Assembly (NCBI GenBank): GCA_003551215.1
Contig: PUMD01000031.1
Coordinates: forward strand, 1-58,469
Source of the DNA: Clostridia bacterium
GTDB lineage: Bacteria > Bacillota > Sulfobacillia > SLMV01
Direction: 5' to 3'
Length of the DNA: 58,469 nt
Shown here: one piece after another, positions 34,692 to 43,786 of the stretch
Layout of the letters: every line of letters begins with the position of its first letter
How positions within the stretch are numbered: the stretch's first letter is position 1
Notes under the pieces: generated by a model
Seen by the model: only the letters and a program-made list of their open reading frames with translations
What the model was told of the DNA's origin: nothing
The model's database searches: none
Translations under genes and position numbers: made by a program

Positions 34692-36587
34692 ATGGAAGGT
34701 AGCGGGCGAACACTGTTGGAGCAAATGGAATCACCTGATCAGCTGCGAGGCCTTCGGATGTCGGAGCTTGACCAGCTGGCAGAGGAAATCAGGCAGTGTA
34801 TTATAACCACTGTGACCGAGACAGGTGGACACTTGGCTTCCAGCCTCGGGGTGGTGGAGCTAACCTTGGCACTGCACCGGGTGTTTGACAGTCCCCACGA
34901 TCGCATAATCTGGGATGTTGGTCACCAGAGCTATGCTCACAAACTGGTGACCGGCAGACTGAAGGAATTCTCCACTCTCAGACAGCGAGACGGCCTGAGT
35001 GGTTTTCCCAAGCCCCAGGAAAGCCCGCACGACCCATTTGCTGCTGGTCATTCCAGCACATCTGTGGCCGCGGGCCTGGGTTTTGCAGTGGCAGAGAAAC
35101 TGCGACATGAGGACCGCGAAGTTGTGGCCGTTATAGGAGACGGGGCCCTGACTGCGGGTATGGCATATGAAGGTCTCAATACCGCAGGCCACCTTGCCCC
35201 GGATCTGGTTGTGGTCTTAAATGACAACAGTATGTCCATCGCTCCGAATGTTGGGGCAATGTCCAACTACCTCACTCGCCTGAGGTCAGAGCCAACCTAC
35301 CAGCGCGTCAAAGAGGATCTGAACGTCATTTTGCAGAACATACCCCGGGTGGGACGCCGCATGGCCGAGAGTCTTGAGCGGGTGAAGGGGAGTTTTAAAT
35401 ATTTGTTCATCCCGGGGATCATTTTTGAGGAACTGGGATTCACTTACCTGGGTCCGGTCAATGGTCATAACATTGAGACTCTGAGTCGTGTGCTTCAAAA
35501 AGCGCGAGATCTTACCGGTCCGGTTCTGGTTCATGCTGTCACTGTGAAAGGCAAGGGCTATCAGCCGGCGGAGACTGAGCCTTCCGAGTTTCATGGAGTA
35601 AGCGGTAACTCCACCGCCAGCTTCAGCCCGCCTGATGGTGCAATGAAATACAGTGAAGTTTTCTCCCGGACGATGGTGCGCCTGGCAGCCGATGACGACC
35701 GGGTAGTTGGCATAACGGCGGCAATGCCCGATGGTACCGGCCTGTCGCGATTAGCTGAGCAGATCCCCCAGCAGTATTTCGATGTCGGAATCGCTGAGCA
35801 GACAGCAGTAACATTCGCCGGCGGTCTGGCTGCAGCGGGATTCCGCCCGGTCGTAGCCATATATTCGACCTTCCTGCAGAGAGCTTACGATCAGGTGATT
35901 CACGACATCGCCCTGCAGGATTTACCAGTAGTGTTTGCCGTGGACAGAGCCGGTATCGTTGGAAAGGATGGCGAAACTCACCAGGGAGCTTTTGACCTGG
36001 CTTTTCTGCGTCACATCCCGAACATGACGGTAATGGCTCCGCGGAATGAAAACCAGCTGGCCCACATGCTGGCCACTGCCGTTGCCTACGATGATGGTCC
36101 GGTTGCAGTGCGTTACCCCCGTGGATATGGCTGGGGGGAGGCACTTCCGGAGCATCCCCGGCATCTCACCATAGGGAAGGGCGAGCTTTTAGCCGACGGC
36201 AACGACGTGGCCATCGTGGGAATCGGTCACGTAGTGACAGCTGCGGTTCAGGCAGCCGATATCCTGGCGCGGGAAGGGCTGTCGGTAGGCGTTGCCGATG
36301 CCCGTTTTGTCAAACCGCTGGATTGTCACCTCCTGCGCAGGATGGCAGCAAAGGTTAAGCTGTTGGTGACAGTTGAGGAAGGTTCAGCGCAGGGGGGATT
36401 CGGCAGCGCAGTACTGGAGATGTTGACCTCAGATATGGCTCCTTCCACGCTGCCGCGCATCCACCTGCATGGACTGCCCGATGAATTTATCCCGCACGGA
36501 GACCAGCAGGGTATGCGCATTGAATATGGTCTTGATGCGGTCAGCATCGCGGACAAAGTCCGGGGACTGCTCAACGGCGCACAGTGA
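34692..36587 (+). CDS. dxs: 1-deoxy-D-xylulose-5-phosphate synthase
   Basis: Dxs joins pyruvate and glyceraldehyde 3-phosphate to DXP, the first step of the MEP isoprenoid pathway and a source for thiamine and pyridoxal. The 631-residue protein has GGHLASSLGVVELTLALH, IWDVGHQSYAHKLVTGR, the thiamine-diphosphate motif VIGDGALTAGMAYEGLN at about 148, VVLNDNSMSIAPNVGAM, and the C-terminal VTVEEGSAQGGFGSAV. The ATG follows GGAGGGAAAAGG. It belongs with ispA upstream. Confidence 0.96.
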   Translation: MEGSGRTLLEQMESPDQLRGLRMSELDQLAEEIRQCIITTVTETGGHLASSLGVVELTLALHRVFDSPHDRIIWDVGHQSYAHKLVTGRLKEFSTLRQRDGLSGFPKPQESPHDPFAAGHSSTSVAAGLGFAVAEKLRHEDREVVAVIGDGALTAGMAYEGLNTAGHLAPDLVVVLNDNSMSIAPNVGAMSNYLTRLRSEPTYQRVKEDLNVILQNIPRVGRRMAESLERVKGSFKYLFIPGIIFEELGFTYLGPVNGHNIETLSRVLQKARDLTGPVLVHAVTVKGKGYQPAETEPSEFHGVSGNSTASFSPPDGAMKYSEVFSRTMVRLAADDDRVVGITAAMPDGTGLSRLAEQIPQQYFDVGIAEQTAVTFAGGLAAAGFRPVVAIYSTFLQRAYDQVIHDIALQDLPVVFAVDRAGIVGKDGETHQGAFDLAFLRHIPNMTVMAPRNENQLAHMLATAVAYDDGPVAVRYPRGYGWGEALPEHPRHLTIGKGELLADGNDVAIVGIGHVVTAAVQAADILAREGLSVGVADARFVKPLDCHLLRRMAAKVKLLVTVEEGSAQGGFGSAVLEMLTSDMAPSTLPRIHLHGLPDEFIPHGDQQGMRIEYGLDAVSIADKVRGLLNGAQ

Positions 36588-36661
36588 TGAATCTGCCGTG
36601 GGTAGCCTGAGTCTGGTTGTACAGGCTTGTGAGGAAATGGTTGACGTTTGGGAGAGGAGAG

Positions 36662-37558
36662 ATGAGCGATATGGCATTTGATCTTTGCGGTGTTTATCCG
36701 CCGATATCCACACCATTTGTCGATGGAGAGGTCTCATATGATCACCTGGGGGCCAACGTTCGCAAATGGAATGAGACAGGCCTCAGCGGTCTGGTAGTAT
36801 TGGGGTCCAATGGGGAGTTCCCTCATCTGACCGAAGACGAGATGATGCGGGTCGTTGAGGTGGTAGCAGAGGAGCTTGCCGGCAAAAAGCACGTTGTCGT
36901 AGGGACCGGAGCTCCCGCCACTCACACCACGATCTCGCGAACCCTGCGCGCGCACGATGCCGGGGCTGAAGCGGTCATGGTGATTCCGCCTTACTACTAC
37001 CGCCCGCGGATGGGATACGATGAGCTTTTCAGTCATTACACCGAGGTAGCGGACAGCTCACCGGTTCCGGTGATACTTTACAACATGCCCGCCTTTGCTG
37101 GGCTGGCGCTTGCGGCAGACCTCATCATTGAACTGAGTCAGCATCCCAACATAGTCGGCGTCAAGGACAGCTCAGGAGACGTAACCCAGATGTCGCTGTG
37201 CGTGAGCAGCTGTTCTTCTGATTTTGGGGTTATGGCCGGTTCGGGCAGCTATCTTCTGCCGGGGCTGCTTATGGGATGCGCCGGGGGTGTAATGGCGCTG
37301 GCCAATGTAGCCCCTGATGAATGCGTGCAGCTTCACCGCATGGCCCGCGAGGGCAGATACGACGATGCGGTCGCGCTGCAGCAGCGGCTCATCCCGGTCA
37401 ATCAGGCTGTCACCTCCACCTACAGTATTCCCGGGCTGAAATACGCCATGGACCTGCGCGGATACTTCGGTGGCGAACCACGGAAACCCCTGCTTCCGCT
37501 GGATGAACAGGGACGGAGCGATATACGAAGAATCCTGCAGGAAGCGGACATGCTCTAG
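36662..37558 (+). CDS. DapA-family aldolase, 4-hydroxy-2-oxoglutarate aldolase-like
   Basis: This 298-residue class I aldolase of the dihydrodipicolinate synthase family has the Schiff-base lysine at about 168 (GVKDSSGD), the catalytic tyrosine at about 140 (ILYNMPAF), and GSNGEFPHLTEDE at about 48. The GSNGE variant (GTTGE in true DapA) resembles eukaryotic HOGA1-type 4-hydroxy-2-oxoglutarate aldolases, so a role in cleaving a 2-keto-4-hydroxy acid is more likely than lysine synthesis. The ATG at 36662 follows GGAGAGGAG. It is inserted, with the next gene, between dxs and nadK. Confidence 0.85.
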   Translation: MSDMAFDLCGVYPPISTPFVDGEVSYDHLGANVRKWNETGLSGLVVLGSNGEFPHLTEDEMMRVVEVVAEELAGKKHVVVGTGAPATHTTISRTLRAHDAGAEAVMVIPPYYYRPRMGYDELFSHYTEVADSSPVPVILYNMPAFAGLALAADLIIELSQHPNIVGVKDSSGDVTQMSLCVSSCSSDFGVMAGSGSYLLPGLLMGCAGGVMALANVAPDECVQLHRMAREGRYDDAVALQQRLIPVNQAVTSTYSIPGLKYAMDLRGYFGGEPRKPLLPLDEQGRSDIRRILQEADML

Positions 37559-37627
37559 CCTGTTTTCCGGCGGCCTACTGCATAACGAAGCTGGCCGGAC
37601 TGTTGTGCCTGAAAGGAGTGAGGCGTC

Positions 37628-38779
37628 TTGACCGATGCGGGACATTGCCGTCTGAAGCAGGTTGTCAGGCGCAGAGAAAAGATGCTTGATTTTCTCCGTA
37701 CCCTGGTTAATACTGACTCCCCCAGCACCGAGCCTGAGCTGACCAGCAAGATCAGTCGGATGGTCGGTGACAAGTGCAGGCAGCTGGGTGCCTGCGTTAA
37801 ATACATAAAGGCCGAAGGTGCCGGCGATCATCTCAAGGCTGTATGGAATCCTGGTGGGGATTTCGATGAAAGATTGCTTCTTCTGTGCCACCTCGACACG
37901 GTATGGCCGGAAGGGGAGACAGACAAAAGGCCTTTTGAGCTTGATGGAGACAGGGCTACTGGTCCCGGGATTTTTGACATGAAGGCAGGAGTCGTACAGG
38001 CGCTGTTTGCTGTGGAGGTGCTGTCTGAGTCCGGGCAAATGCCCGACCGGCCCGTTGTTCTTTTCTGTAACACCGATGAGGAAATAGGCAGCGACACTTC
38101 GCGAGACATAATAGAGAATCTGGCTCAGCAGTCCGCCTGCACTTTGGTTTTGGAACCATCGATACCCCCTGATGGAGCACTGAAGACGGCCCGAAAAGGC
38201 GTAGGCCGGTTTACCGTCACAACCTATGGAACGGCGGCACATTCGGGAGCAGACCACCGACAGGGAATAAGTGCAATTGAGGAGATGGCCCGTCAGGTGC
38301 AGTACTTGCATTCGTTGACGGATTATGACCGGGGTACCACCGTGAACGTGGGGGTCATCGAGGGTGGCTCAAGATCCAATGTGGTTGCTGAACAATGCAC
38401 AGCAGAGGTTGATCTGCGCGTGACCACCCCAGAGGAAGGAAAGCAGATGGAAAAGGTCATAATGGGACTGAAGCCCAAGCTGTCTGGGGCGCGAGTTAAG
38501 GTCACGGGAGGTCTGAACCGGCCTCCAATGCAGCGAACCGAGCAGATTGCACAGATGTTCGAAAAGGCCCGTCAGATTGGCGAGGAATTAGGTCTAAAAA
38601 TAGTTGAGGATAGCACCGGCGGGGCCAGCGACGGCAATTTTACCGCCGCTTTGGGAGTGCCCACCATTGACGGGCTGGGAGCTGTGGGTGCGGGCGGTCA
38701 CGCTCGTGATGAATGGATCAGCATAAAGAAGATGATACAGAGGACAGCTTTGCTCGCCGAACTCATTCGAAAATTGTGA
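37628..38779 (+). CDS. M20 family metallopeptidase (carboxypeptidase G2-like)
   Basis: This 383-residue zinc peptidase of family M20A shows metal ligands in LLLCHLDTVWPEG at about 85, GPGIFDMKAGV, NTDEEIGS at about 147 with the catalytic and bridging acidic residues, and a C-terminal GGHARDEW. The dimerisation domain lies at about 185-295. The closest type is glutamate carboxypeptidase (CPG2), which removes C-terminal glutamate. No signal peptide is visible, so it is likely cytosolic. The TTG start has AAGGAG 9 nt upstream. Pairing with the aldolase hints at amino-acid or peptide use; that is inference. Confidence 0.88.
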   Translation: MTDAGHCRLKQVVRRREKMLDFLRTLVNTDSPSTEPELTSKISRMVGDKCRQLGACVKYIKAEGAGDHLKAVWNPGGDFDERLLLLCHLDTVWPEGETDKRPFELDGDRATGPGIFDMKAGVVQALFAVEVLSESGQMPDRPVVLFCNTDEEIGSDTSRDIIENLAQQSACTLVLEPSIPPDGALKTARKGVGRFTVTTYGTAAHSGADHRQGISAIEEMARQVQYLHSLTDYDRGTTVNVGVIEGGSRSNVVAEQCTAEVDLRVTTPEEGKQMEKVIMGLKPKLSGARVKVTGGLNRPPMQRTEQIAQMFEKARQIGEELGLKIVEDSTGGASDGNFTAALGVPTIDGLGAVGAGGHARDEWISIKKMIQRTALLAELIRKL

Positions 38780-38800
38780 GTACAGACAGGGAGGACCGGT

Positions 38801-39670
38801 GTGCACATAGGTATAATCGGAAACAGATCCAAAGACCCAAGCGGCGCAATAATCAGAAATCTGATTGACTGGCTGAAACAGCGGGGCGTCGGTGTCTCGG
38901 TGGATGAGGAGGCAGCCGGGGTCGCTGGGTTATCTGCTGCTCCCATCTGTCATTGGGATGAGTCTAATATGGATTTCGTGATCGTCTTGGGTGGTGACGG
39001 GACGCTGCTGCGCGCGGCCAAGATGATCTGCGAGTCGAGCATTCCCCTTTTGGGCGTCAATATGGGAAGATTGGGGTTTCTTACCGAGATCGAGGTGAGT
39101 GCTCTGTATGATGTTCTCCCCGAGTTTCTGCAAGGGCGGTACACTCGGGATACCCGACACTTTCTACGTGCTTCGGTGCTCAGAGACGGTGAAGTAATGC
39201 ACGACTTTCTCGCCCTAAACGATGTGGTGATAGGTAAGGGTAGCTTCTCGCGCATGATCTCGGTTAAGATATGGGCCGATGATGCTCTGCTTGGCAGCTA
39301 TCCGGCAGATGGCGTAATTCTGAGCACTGCCACCGGTTCAACCGCCTATTCGCTTTCGGCCGGCGGGCCGGTACTGCATCCGAAGGTTGAAGTTCTTTTG
39401 GCCACCCCGATTTGCCCGCACTCGTTTCACGCGCGCCCGGTGGTACTGGATTCCGAACAGGTTATAACCGTTCGTACTGAGCACCGTCCCGATGTTACCC
39501 CGATGGTTACAGTGGACGGTCAGGAAGGATGCGAGCTGATAGGTAGTGACTTGCTGCGGGCTCATCTTTCGGCAGAAACTGTGACCCTGCTGAGGCGGCC
39601 TGAATGGAACTTCTACCAGGTATTGCGGAAGAAGCTGTTTCACCGTGATGACACAAGAGAGAGGGGGTAA
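38801..39670 (+). CDS. nadK: NAD kinase
   Basis: NadK phosphorylates NAD to NADP. The 289-residue protein has GGDGTLLRAAKM at about 64, NMGRLGFLTEIE at about 86, LNDVVIGKGSFSRMI, and TATGSTAYSLSAGGPVLHP with the diagnostic GSTAYSLSAGGP. Start is a GTG after GGGAGGACCG. It lies just ahead of recN as in most Bacillota, although tlyA and argR, often found beside it, are absent. Confidence 0.95.
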   Translation: MHIGIIGNRSKDPSGAIIRNLIDWLKQRGVGVSVDEEAAGVAGLSAAPICHWDESNMDFVIVLGGDGTLLRAAKMICESSIPLLGVNMGRLGFLTEIEVSALYDVLPEFLQGRYTRDTRHFLRASVLRDGEVMHDFLALNDVVIGKGSFSRMISVKIWADDALLGSYPADGVILSTATGSTAYSLSAGGPVLHPKVEVLLATPICPHSFHARPVVLDSEQVITVRTEHRPDVTPMVTVDGQEGCELIGSDLLRAHLSAETVTLLRRPEWNFYQVLRKKLFHRDDTRERG

Positions 39671-39673
39671 CCC

Positions 39674-41398
39674 TTGCTGGCTCATCTTTCAGTGGAGAAT
39701 TTTGCCCTGCTGGAGAAAATGGAGGTTGAGCTGAGGCCGGGCCTGAACGTGATAACCGGAGAGACCGGGGCCGGTAAGTCGCTGTTTGTTGATGCGGTGG
39801 CGGTTGCACTGGGCGCCCGGGGATCTTCGGAGTACATACGTTCGGGGGCAGACACCACTCATGTCAGTGCGCTGTTTTACTGTTCGGAGTCGGCAGGGGG
39901 CCAAAAGCTGCAGAGGCTTAGCTTTGCTTCCGGGGAAGACTCTGAGGTATTGATTGAGCGTCAACTGCGCAGAGACCAACAGAACAGAGCCTGGGTCAAC
40001 GGACGTCTGAGCAGCGTAAACAGCATCAAGGAGTTTGCCCGGATGATGGTTGACATGCACGGTCAGCATCAACAGCAGGGCCTTTTGCGTCCATCAGAGC
40101 AGCTGCGGATGCTCGACGAGATGGCTGGCAAGCAGGCGCAGTGTGCTGCTGCGACAGTTGCCACCCTGCATCATCAGCTTTCAGGAATACGAGACGAGCT
40201 GCGCGACCTCACCGGGGATGACAAGGAAAGGGCGCGGCGTCTCGATCTGCTCAAGTACCAGCTGCGTGAAATAGATGAGGCTGAACTGGACCCCGAGGAG
40301 GAGCAGGATCTGAAAAACCGACAGAACATACTGGCTAACCTGCAGCAGCTGCGCAGCGGGATAGGTCAGCTCCTTACCCGACTCAATGATGGCTTTCAGG
40401 GCGCCTCGCCGGTTGTTGATGAGGTTGGGCAGATGGCCGAAAGTCTTGGCCGGTTGGCTGATATAGACAACAGCCTAAGAGAAGACGCCGACAGCCTTCG
40501 GGGCGTGCAATATGAGCTGCAGGAGGCTGGCAGGACGCTGAGGCATTACCTGGAGAACCTTGATTACGACCCGGGACAGCTGGAACAGGTACAGCGGCGG
40601 CTGGACGAAATAAGTCAGCTGAAGAGCAAATACGGAAACAGTGTGCAGGAGGTGCTGCAGTATCGGGAGGAAGTAGCCGGGCATATTGAGAGCATTGAGG
40701 GTTCAGAGAAGAGAATTGAAGACCTGAAAAAGCGGCAGGAGGAAGTCAGCCGTCAGCTGGGAGAGGCTGCAAACCAGCTCAGCCAGCTGAGGCAAAAATT
40801 CGCATCAACTTTGCAGACGCGCATGCAGCAGGAGCTGTCTGATCTACACATGGAGGACGCCGAGTTTACTATTGAATTCCAAAGGCAGCCGGACGAAAAT
40901 GGAGTTCCGGTAGGGCAGCAGCGTTATCACTGTACTCCTTTTGGAATAGACACCGTAGAGTTTATGATTGCTCCCAATCCTGGCGAACCCATGATGAAAC
41001 TGCGGAATATAGCCTCCGGAGGAGAGCTGGCCAGACTGATGCTGGCTTTGAAAAATGTAGCCGCCGGTGCTGGCTCGACTCCTGTGCTCATATTTGACGA
41101 GATAGACGCTGGGGTTGGAGGTAAAGCAGGCCGGGCAATTGCACAGAAGCTTGACTCCATTGCCAAAAATCACCAGGTGCTCAGCGTTACCCACCTCCCT
41201 CAGGTTGCCGCTGCCGCCGATGCGCATTTTCTGCTGCACAAGGAAAGCGTTGCGGGTCGGACAGTTAGCAAACTGACTCCAGTGAGTGATGAAGTTCGGG
41301 TCCGGGAAATCGCCCGCATGTTGGGCGGAAGTCCGGAAGACGCGGCAGCCAAACGACACGCGCGTCAGCTTCTTCAAATGACCACTGACGGTGGATAG
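39674..41398 (+). CDS. recN: DNA repair protein RecN
   Basis: RecN is an SMC-like ATPase that helps repair double-strand breaks. The 574-residue protein has an N-terminal Walker A (VITGETGAGKSLFVDAV) near 23-39 and VDMHGQHQQQGLLRP near 128. Long coiled coils fill about 150-370. The C-terminal signature is GELARLMLALKNV with Walker B VLIFDEIDAGVGG near 472. The TTG start follows GGGGGTAACCC, 3 nt after nadK. Confidence 0.95.
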   Translation: MLAHLSVENFALLEKMEVELRPGLNVITGETGAGKSLFVDAVAVALGARGSSEYIRSGADTTHVSALFYCSESAGGQKLQRLSFASGEDSEVLIERQLRRDQQNRAWVNGRLSSVNSIKEFARMMVDMHGQHQQQGLLRPSEQLRMLDEMAGKQAQCAAATVATLHHQLSGIRDELRDLTGDDKERARRLDLLKYQLREIDEAELDPEEEQDLKNRQNILANLQQLRSGIGQLLTRLNDGFQGASPVVDEVGQMAESLGRLADIDNSLREDADSLRGVQYELQEAGRTLRHYLENLDYDPGQLEQVQRRLDEISQLKSKYGNSVQEVLQYREEVAGHIESIEGSEKRIEDLKKRQEEVSRQLGEAANQLSQLRQKFASTLQTRMQQELSDLHMEDAEFTIEFQRQPDENGVPVGQQRYHCTPFGIDTVEFMIAPNPGEPMMKLRNIASGGELARLMLALKNVAAGAGSTPVLIFDEIDAGVGGKAGRAIAQKLDSIAKNHQVLSVTHLPQVAAAADAHFLLHKESVAGRTVSKLTPVSDEVRVREIARMLGGSPEDAAAKRHARQLLQMTTDGG

Positions 41399-41415
41399 AT
41401 GCACAGTCTTGTGGG

Positions 41416-41446
41416 TTGACCTTACGGACCGTGCTGGTGCTATAAT
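41416..41446 (+). promoter_or_regulatory. Promoter of tRNA-Leu(GAG)
   Basis: TTGACC (41416-41421), a 19-nt spacer with an extended TGC, and perfect TATAAT (41441-41446) lie about 33 nt before the tRNA. Confidence 0.65.
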
Positions 41447-41478
41447 TGAATAGCAGTGGAGAAAAATATTTCGTACAT

Positions 41479-41563
41479 GCGGAAGTGCTGGAACTGGCAG
41501 ACAGGCATGGTTGAGGGCCATGTGGCCTCAATGGTCGTGCGGGTTCGAATCCCGCCTTCCGCA
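41479..41563 (+). tRNA. tRNA-Leu (anticodon GAG)
   Basis: This 85-nt class II tRNA has acceptor arms GCGGAAG/CTTCCGC plus discriminator A. The anticodon stem CATGG/CCATG frames the loop TTGAGGG, giving GAG (reads CUC/CUU). A long variable arm and GTTCGAATC T-loop are present; CCA is not encoded. Confidence 0.95.
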
Positions 41564-41566
41564 CAC

Positions 41567-41589
41567 GGGACAGTTTCTGTCCCTTTTTT
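41567..41589 (+). terminator. Intrinsic terminator of tRNA-Leu(GAG)
   Basis: GGGACAG-TTT-CTGTCCC forms a perfect 7-bp hairpin followed by TTTTTT. It ends inside the stop-codon region of the convergent methyltransferase gene. Confidence 0.88.
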
Positions 41590-42466
41590 ACTTGCAGGGT
41601 TTGCGGGCGACCACTCCCATACACTCGCTATTTTTTGTCAGGCGGGTTCCCTGCAGGTCACCAAAAATACCATCAACCTGCAGGCCGTGCTCCCTGATTA
41701 GGGTAGCAATACTCCGCGGGGAATAGGTTCGTTCCCAGATGCGGTAGACCGTGGCCTGGCTTTTTTCATCAAGTACCACATACTGATCGAGAAAAATTCC
41801 GCCGTCATATTCAAATTGCTTTGTCAAAAGTAGATGCTTGCCGGGATGCCAGAAACCCTCTGGACGGACCTCCCATGATGACTCATCCAGATGTCGACGG
41901 TTTTTCGGGGTATGTACATCGAAAAAGAAGTAGCCTCCGGGCACCAGGAATTTTTCGATTTTTTCCATGAGCATATCTCGCTTTATGTCCGACAGGGCCC
42001 CAAAGTCACAGTATATGAGACATATGATATCAAATCGCCGGTTCACCTCCAGGCTAGTGTAGTCACAGCAGATGTACTCAATGTTCAGGTTCTCTTTCCT
42101 TGCTTGACGCCGTGCGTATTTGAGCGAGTTGGACGAAATATCGACACCGACGACCCTCGCTCCCAACCTGGCGAACCTCTGGGCGTACAATCCGGGTCCG
42201 CAGCCAAGATCAAGTAACCTGCCGCCCGAAACCAGTTTTTTGCCCGCTTGTGCGGCTATCCACTTTACGGTGCCAACCACCGTGGGAATCCTCCTGCTGG
42301 CTGCATCACTTTGCTGATCCAGATGGGCAGCCAGAAGCTGCTCAGAAAGGTGGGGATCATCCCAAAACGGTGCGCCCTGGGAGAAAAGCGGTGGTCTTTC
42401 GGACAGATTTATCAACTTCTCGACTTGAAGTTCACCTTCTGTAGAGAGGAGCCTTAGCTGTGACAT
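41588..42466 (-). CDS. Class I SAM-dependent methyltransferase
   Basis: This protein of about 292 residues has an N-terminal helical lead (about 1-90) and a Rossmann methyltransferase domain with motif I LLDLGCGPGLYAQRFARLG, VVGVDISSNSLKYARRQA, and FDIICLIYCDFGALSD as motif IV. KFLVPGGYFFFDVHTP follows. The C-terminal 100 residues are beta-rich. The substrate is unknown; the family includes small-molecule methyltransferases. The start at 42466 has GGAGGG upstream; an ATG 12 nt further upstream is equally open. It is monocistronic and convergent with tRNA-Leu(GAG). Confidence 0.85.
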   Translation of the reverse strand: MSQLRLLSTEGELQVEKLINLSERPPLFSQGAPFWDDPHLSEQLLAAHLDQQSDAASRRIPTVVGTVKWIAAQAGKKLVSGGRLLDLGCGPGLYAQRFARLGARVVGVDISSNSLKYARRQARKENLNIEYICCDYTSLEVNRRFDIICLIYCDFGALSDIKRDMLMEKIEKFLVPGGYFFFDVHTPKNRRHLDESSWEVRPEGFWHPGKHLLLTKQFEYDGGIFLDQYVVLDEKSQATVYRIWERTYSPRSIATLIREHGLQVDGIFGDLQGTRLTKNSECMGVVARKPCK

Positions 42467-42594
42467 CATTCCCTCCATTCTCTCTTTTGGCTGCGAAGGG
42501 TAGGTTGATTATCCCTGTGACCGTCACGGCCTGTCAACTTCCTTCTGCCTGCCGAGTTTGATGATTTTGTGTTGTGTTTATCGCAGAGTGATTG

Positions 42595-42623
42595 TTCACA
42601 GCTGTGCAGGCTAGTGTTATAAT
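42595..42623 (+). promoter_or_regulatory. Promoter of the decarboxylase beta-subunit gene
   Basis: TTCACA (42595-42600), a 17-nt spacer ending in an extended TGT, and perfect TATAAT (42618-42623). Transcription would start near 42630, just ahead of the GAAAGGAGG ribosome-binding site. Confidence 0.6.
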
Positions 42624-42655
42624 ACTGGAGAATTGCAGATGAAAGGAGGGACGCC

Positions 42656-43786
42656 TTGCTCGCACAGTTTTCTTCGTTTTTGGACAGCATGGGATTTTTA
42701 CATATGACGCTCGGACAGGCTGGCATGATTCTTTTGGGTCTGGGACTCGTGTATCTGGCCGTTGTCAAGAAATATGAGCCCCTGCTTCTTTTGCCCATTG
42801 GATTCGGCATTATTCTCGGGAACATGCCTCTAGCTAACCTAATGGCACCGCCTGCAGACGGAGCAGTCGGAGGATTGCTGTGGTATCTTTACCAGGGCGT
42901 TGATCTGGCCATATTTCCGCCACTTATCTTTTTGGGGATAGGTGCCATGACCGACTTTACGCCGCTTATTGCAAATCCAATTACCGTGCTTTTGGGAGCT
43001 GGTGCTCAGGCAGGCATTTTTACCAGTTTCCTGGGAGCTATGTATCTGGGGTTCACCCCTGCTCAGGCGGGTTCTATAGGAATTATTGGCGGAGCTGACG
43101 GCCCGACTGCCGTGTTTCTTACCGCAAATCTTGCTCCTGAATTGATGGGACCGATTGCAGTCGCGGCTCACTCATACATGGCGCTGGTGCCGATCATCCA
43201 GCGTCCGGTTATTTACCTGCTCACTTCCGCCGAAGAGCGGGCTATAGAGATGCCCAAGCTGCGGTCCATACCCCAGACAGAGAAGATATTGTTCCCCATA
43301 ATTATTACACTTTTGGTCGGGTTGATAATCCCGCAGGCACTACCGCTGGTGGGCATGCTGATGCTGGGTAACCTGATGCGAGAATCCGGTGTTGTTGACA
43401 GGCTGGCTGATGCTGCAGCTAACGAGCTGACCAACATAGTGACGATTTTCCTCGCTCTCACGGTAGGGGCAACAGCCAGTGCCGATCGGTTTTTTACCAC
43501 GGAATTTCTATCAATCCTGGCTTTAGGCCTGGCAGCCTTTGCCGTCAGTACGGCAGCAGGCCTACTGCTGGCGAAATTGGCTAACTGGGCTACTGCCGGC
43601 AAGATAAACCCGCTGATTGGAGGAGCCGGTGTTTCGGCCGTCCCGCAGGCGGCAAGAGTGGCTCAACAGGTGGGTAAAGAAGCCAACCCCAACAACTATC
43701 TGCTGATGCACGCGATGGGTCCGAATGTTGCCGGGGTCATCGGGTCAGCGGTTGCTGCCGGGGTACTGTGGGCCCTTTTGGGATAG
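42656..43786 (+). CDS. Sodium ion-translocating decarboxylase beta subunit (OadB/GcdB/MmdB family)
   Basis: This 376-residue polytopic membrane protein has at least nine hydrophobic segments. The family motifs are GIGAMTDFTPLIANP, GIIGGADGPTAVFLT (the conserved intramembrane aspartate region) and GAGVSAVPQAARVAQQ, with NYLLMHAMGPNVAGVIGSA near the end. In oxaloacetate, methylmalonyl-CoA or glutaconyl-CoA decarboxylases this subunit decarboxylates carboxybiotin and pumps Na+. The TTG start has AAAGGAGGG upstream. No alpha, gamma or biotin carrier subunits lie in the window, so the substrate cannot be named. Confidence 0.92.
   Translation: MLAQFSSFLDSMGFLHMTLGQAGMILLGLGLVYLAVVKKYEPLLLLPIGFGIILGNMPLANLMAPPADGAVGGLLWYLYQGVDLAIFPPLIFLGIGAMTDFTPLIANPITVLLGAGAQAGIFTSFLGAMYLGFTPAQAGSIGIIGGADGPTAVFLTANLAPELMGPIAVAAHSYMALVPIIQRPVIYLLTSAEERAIEMPKLRSIPQTEKILFPIIITLLVGLIIPQALPLVGMLMLGNLMRESGVVDRLADAAANELTNIVTIFLALTVGATASADRFFTTEFLSILALGLAAFAVSTAAGLLLAKLANWATAGKINPLIGGAGVSAVPQAARVAQQVGKEANPNNYLLMHAMGPNVAGVIGSAVAAGVLWALLG

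Noticed and set aside
37172-38311. 379-codon open frame on the minus strand across the aldolase and M20 peptidase genes
   Set aside because: It is antisense to two well-recognised genes, has no family-like motif or ribosome-binding site, and its composition is that of a shadow frame.
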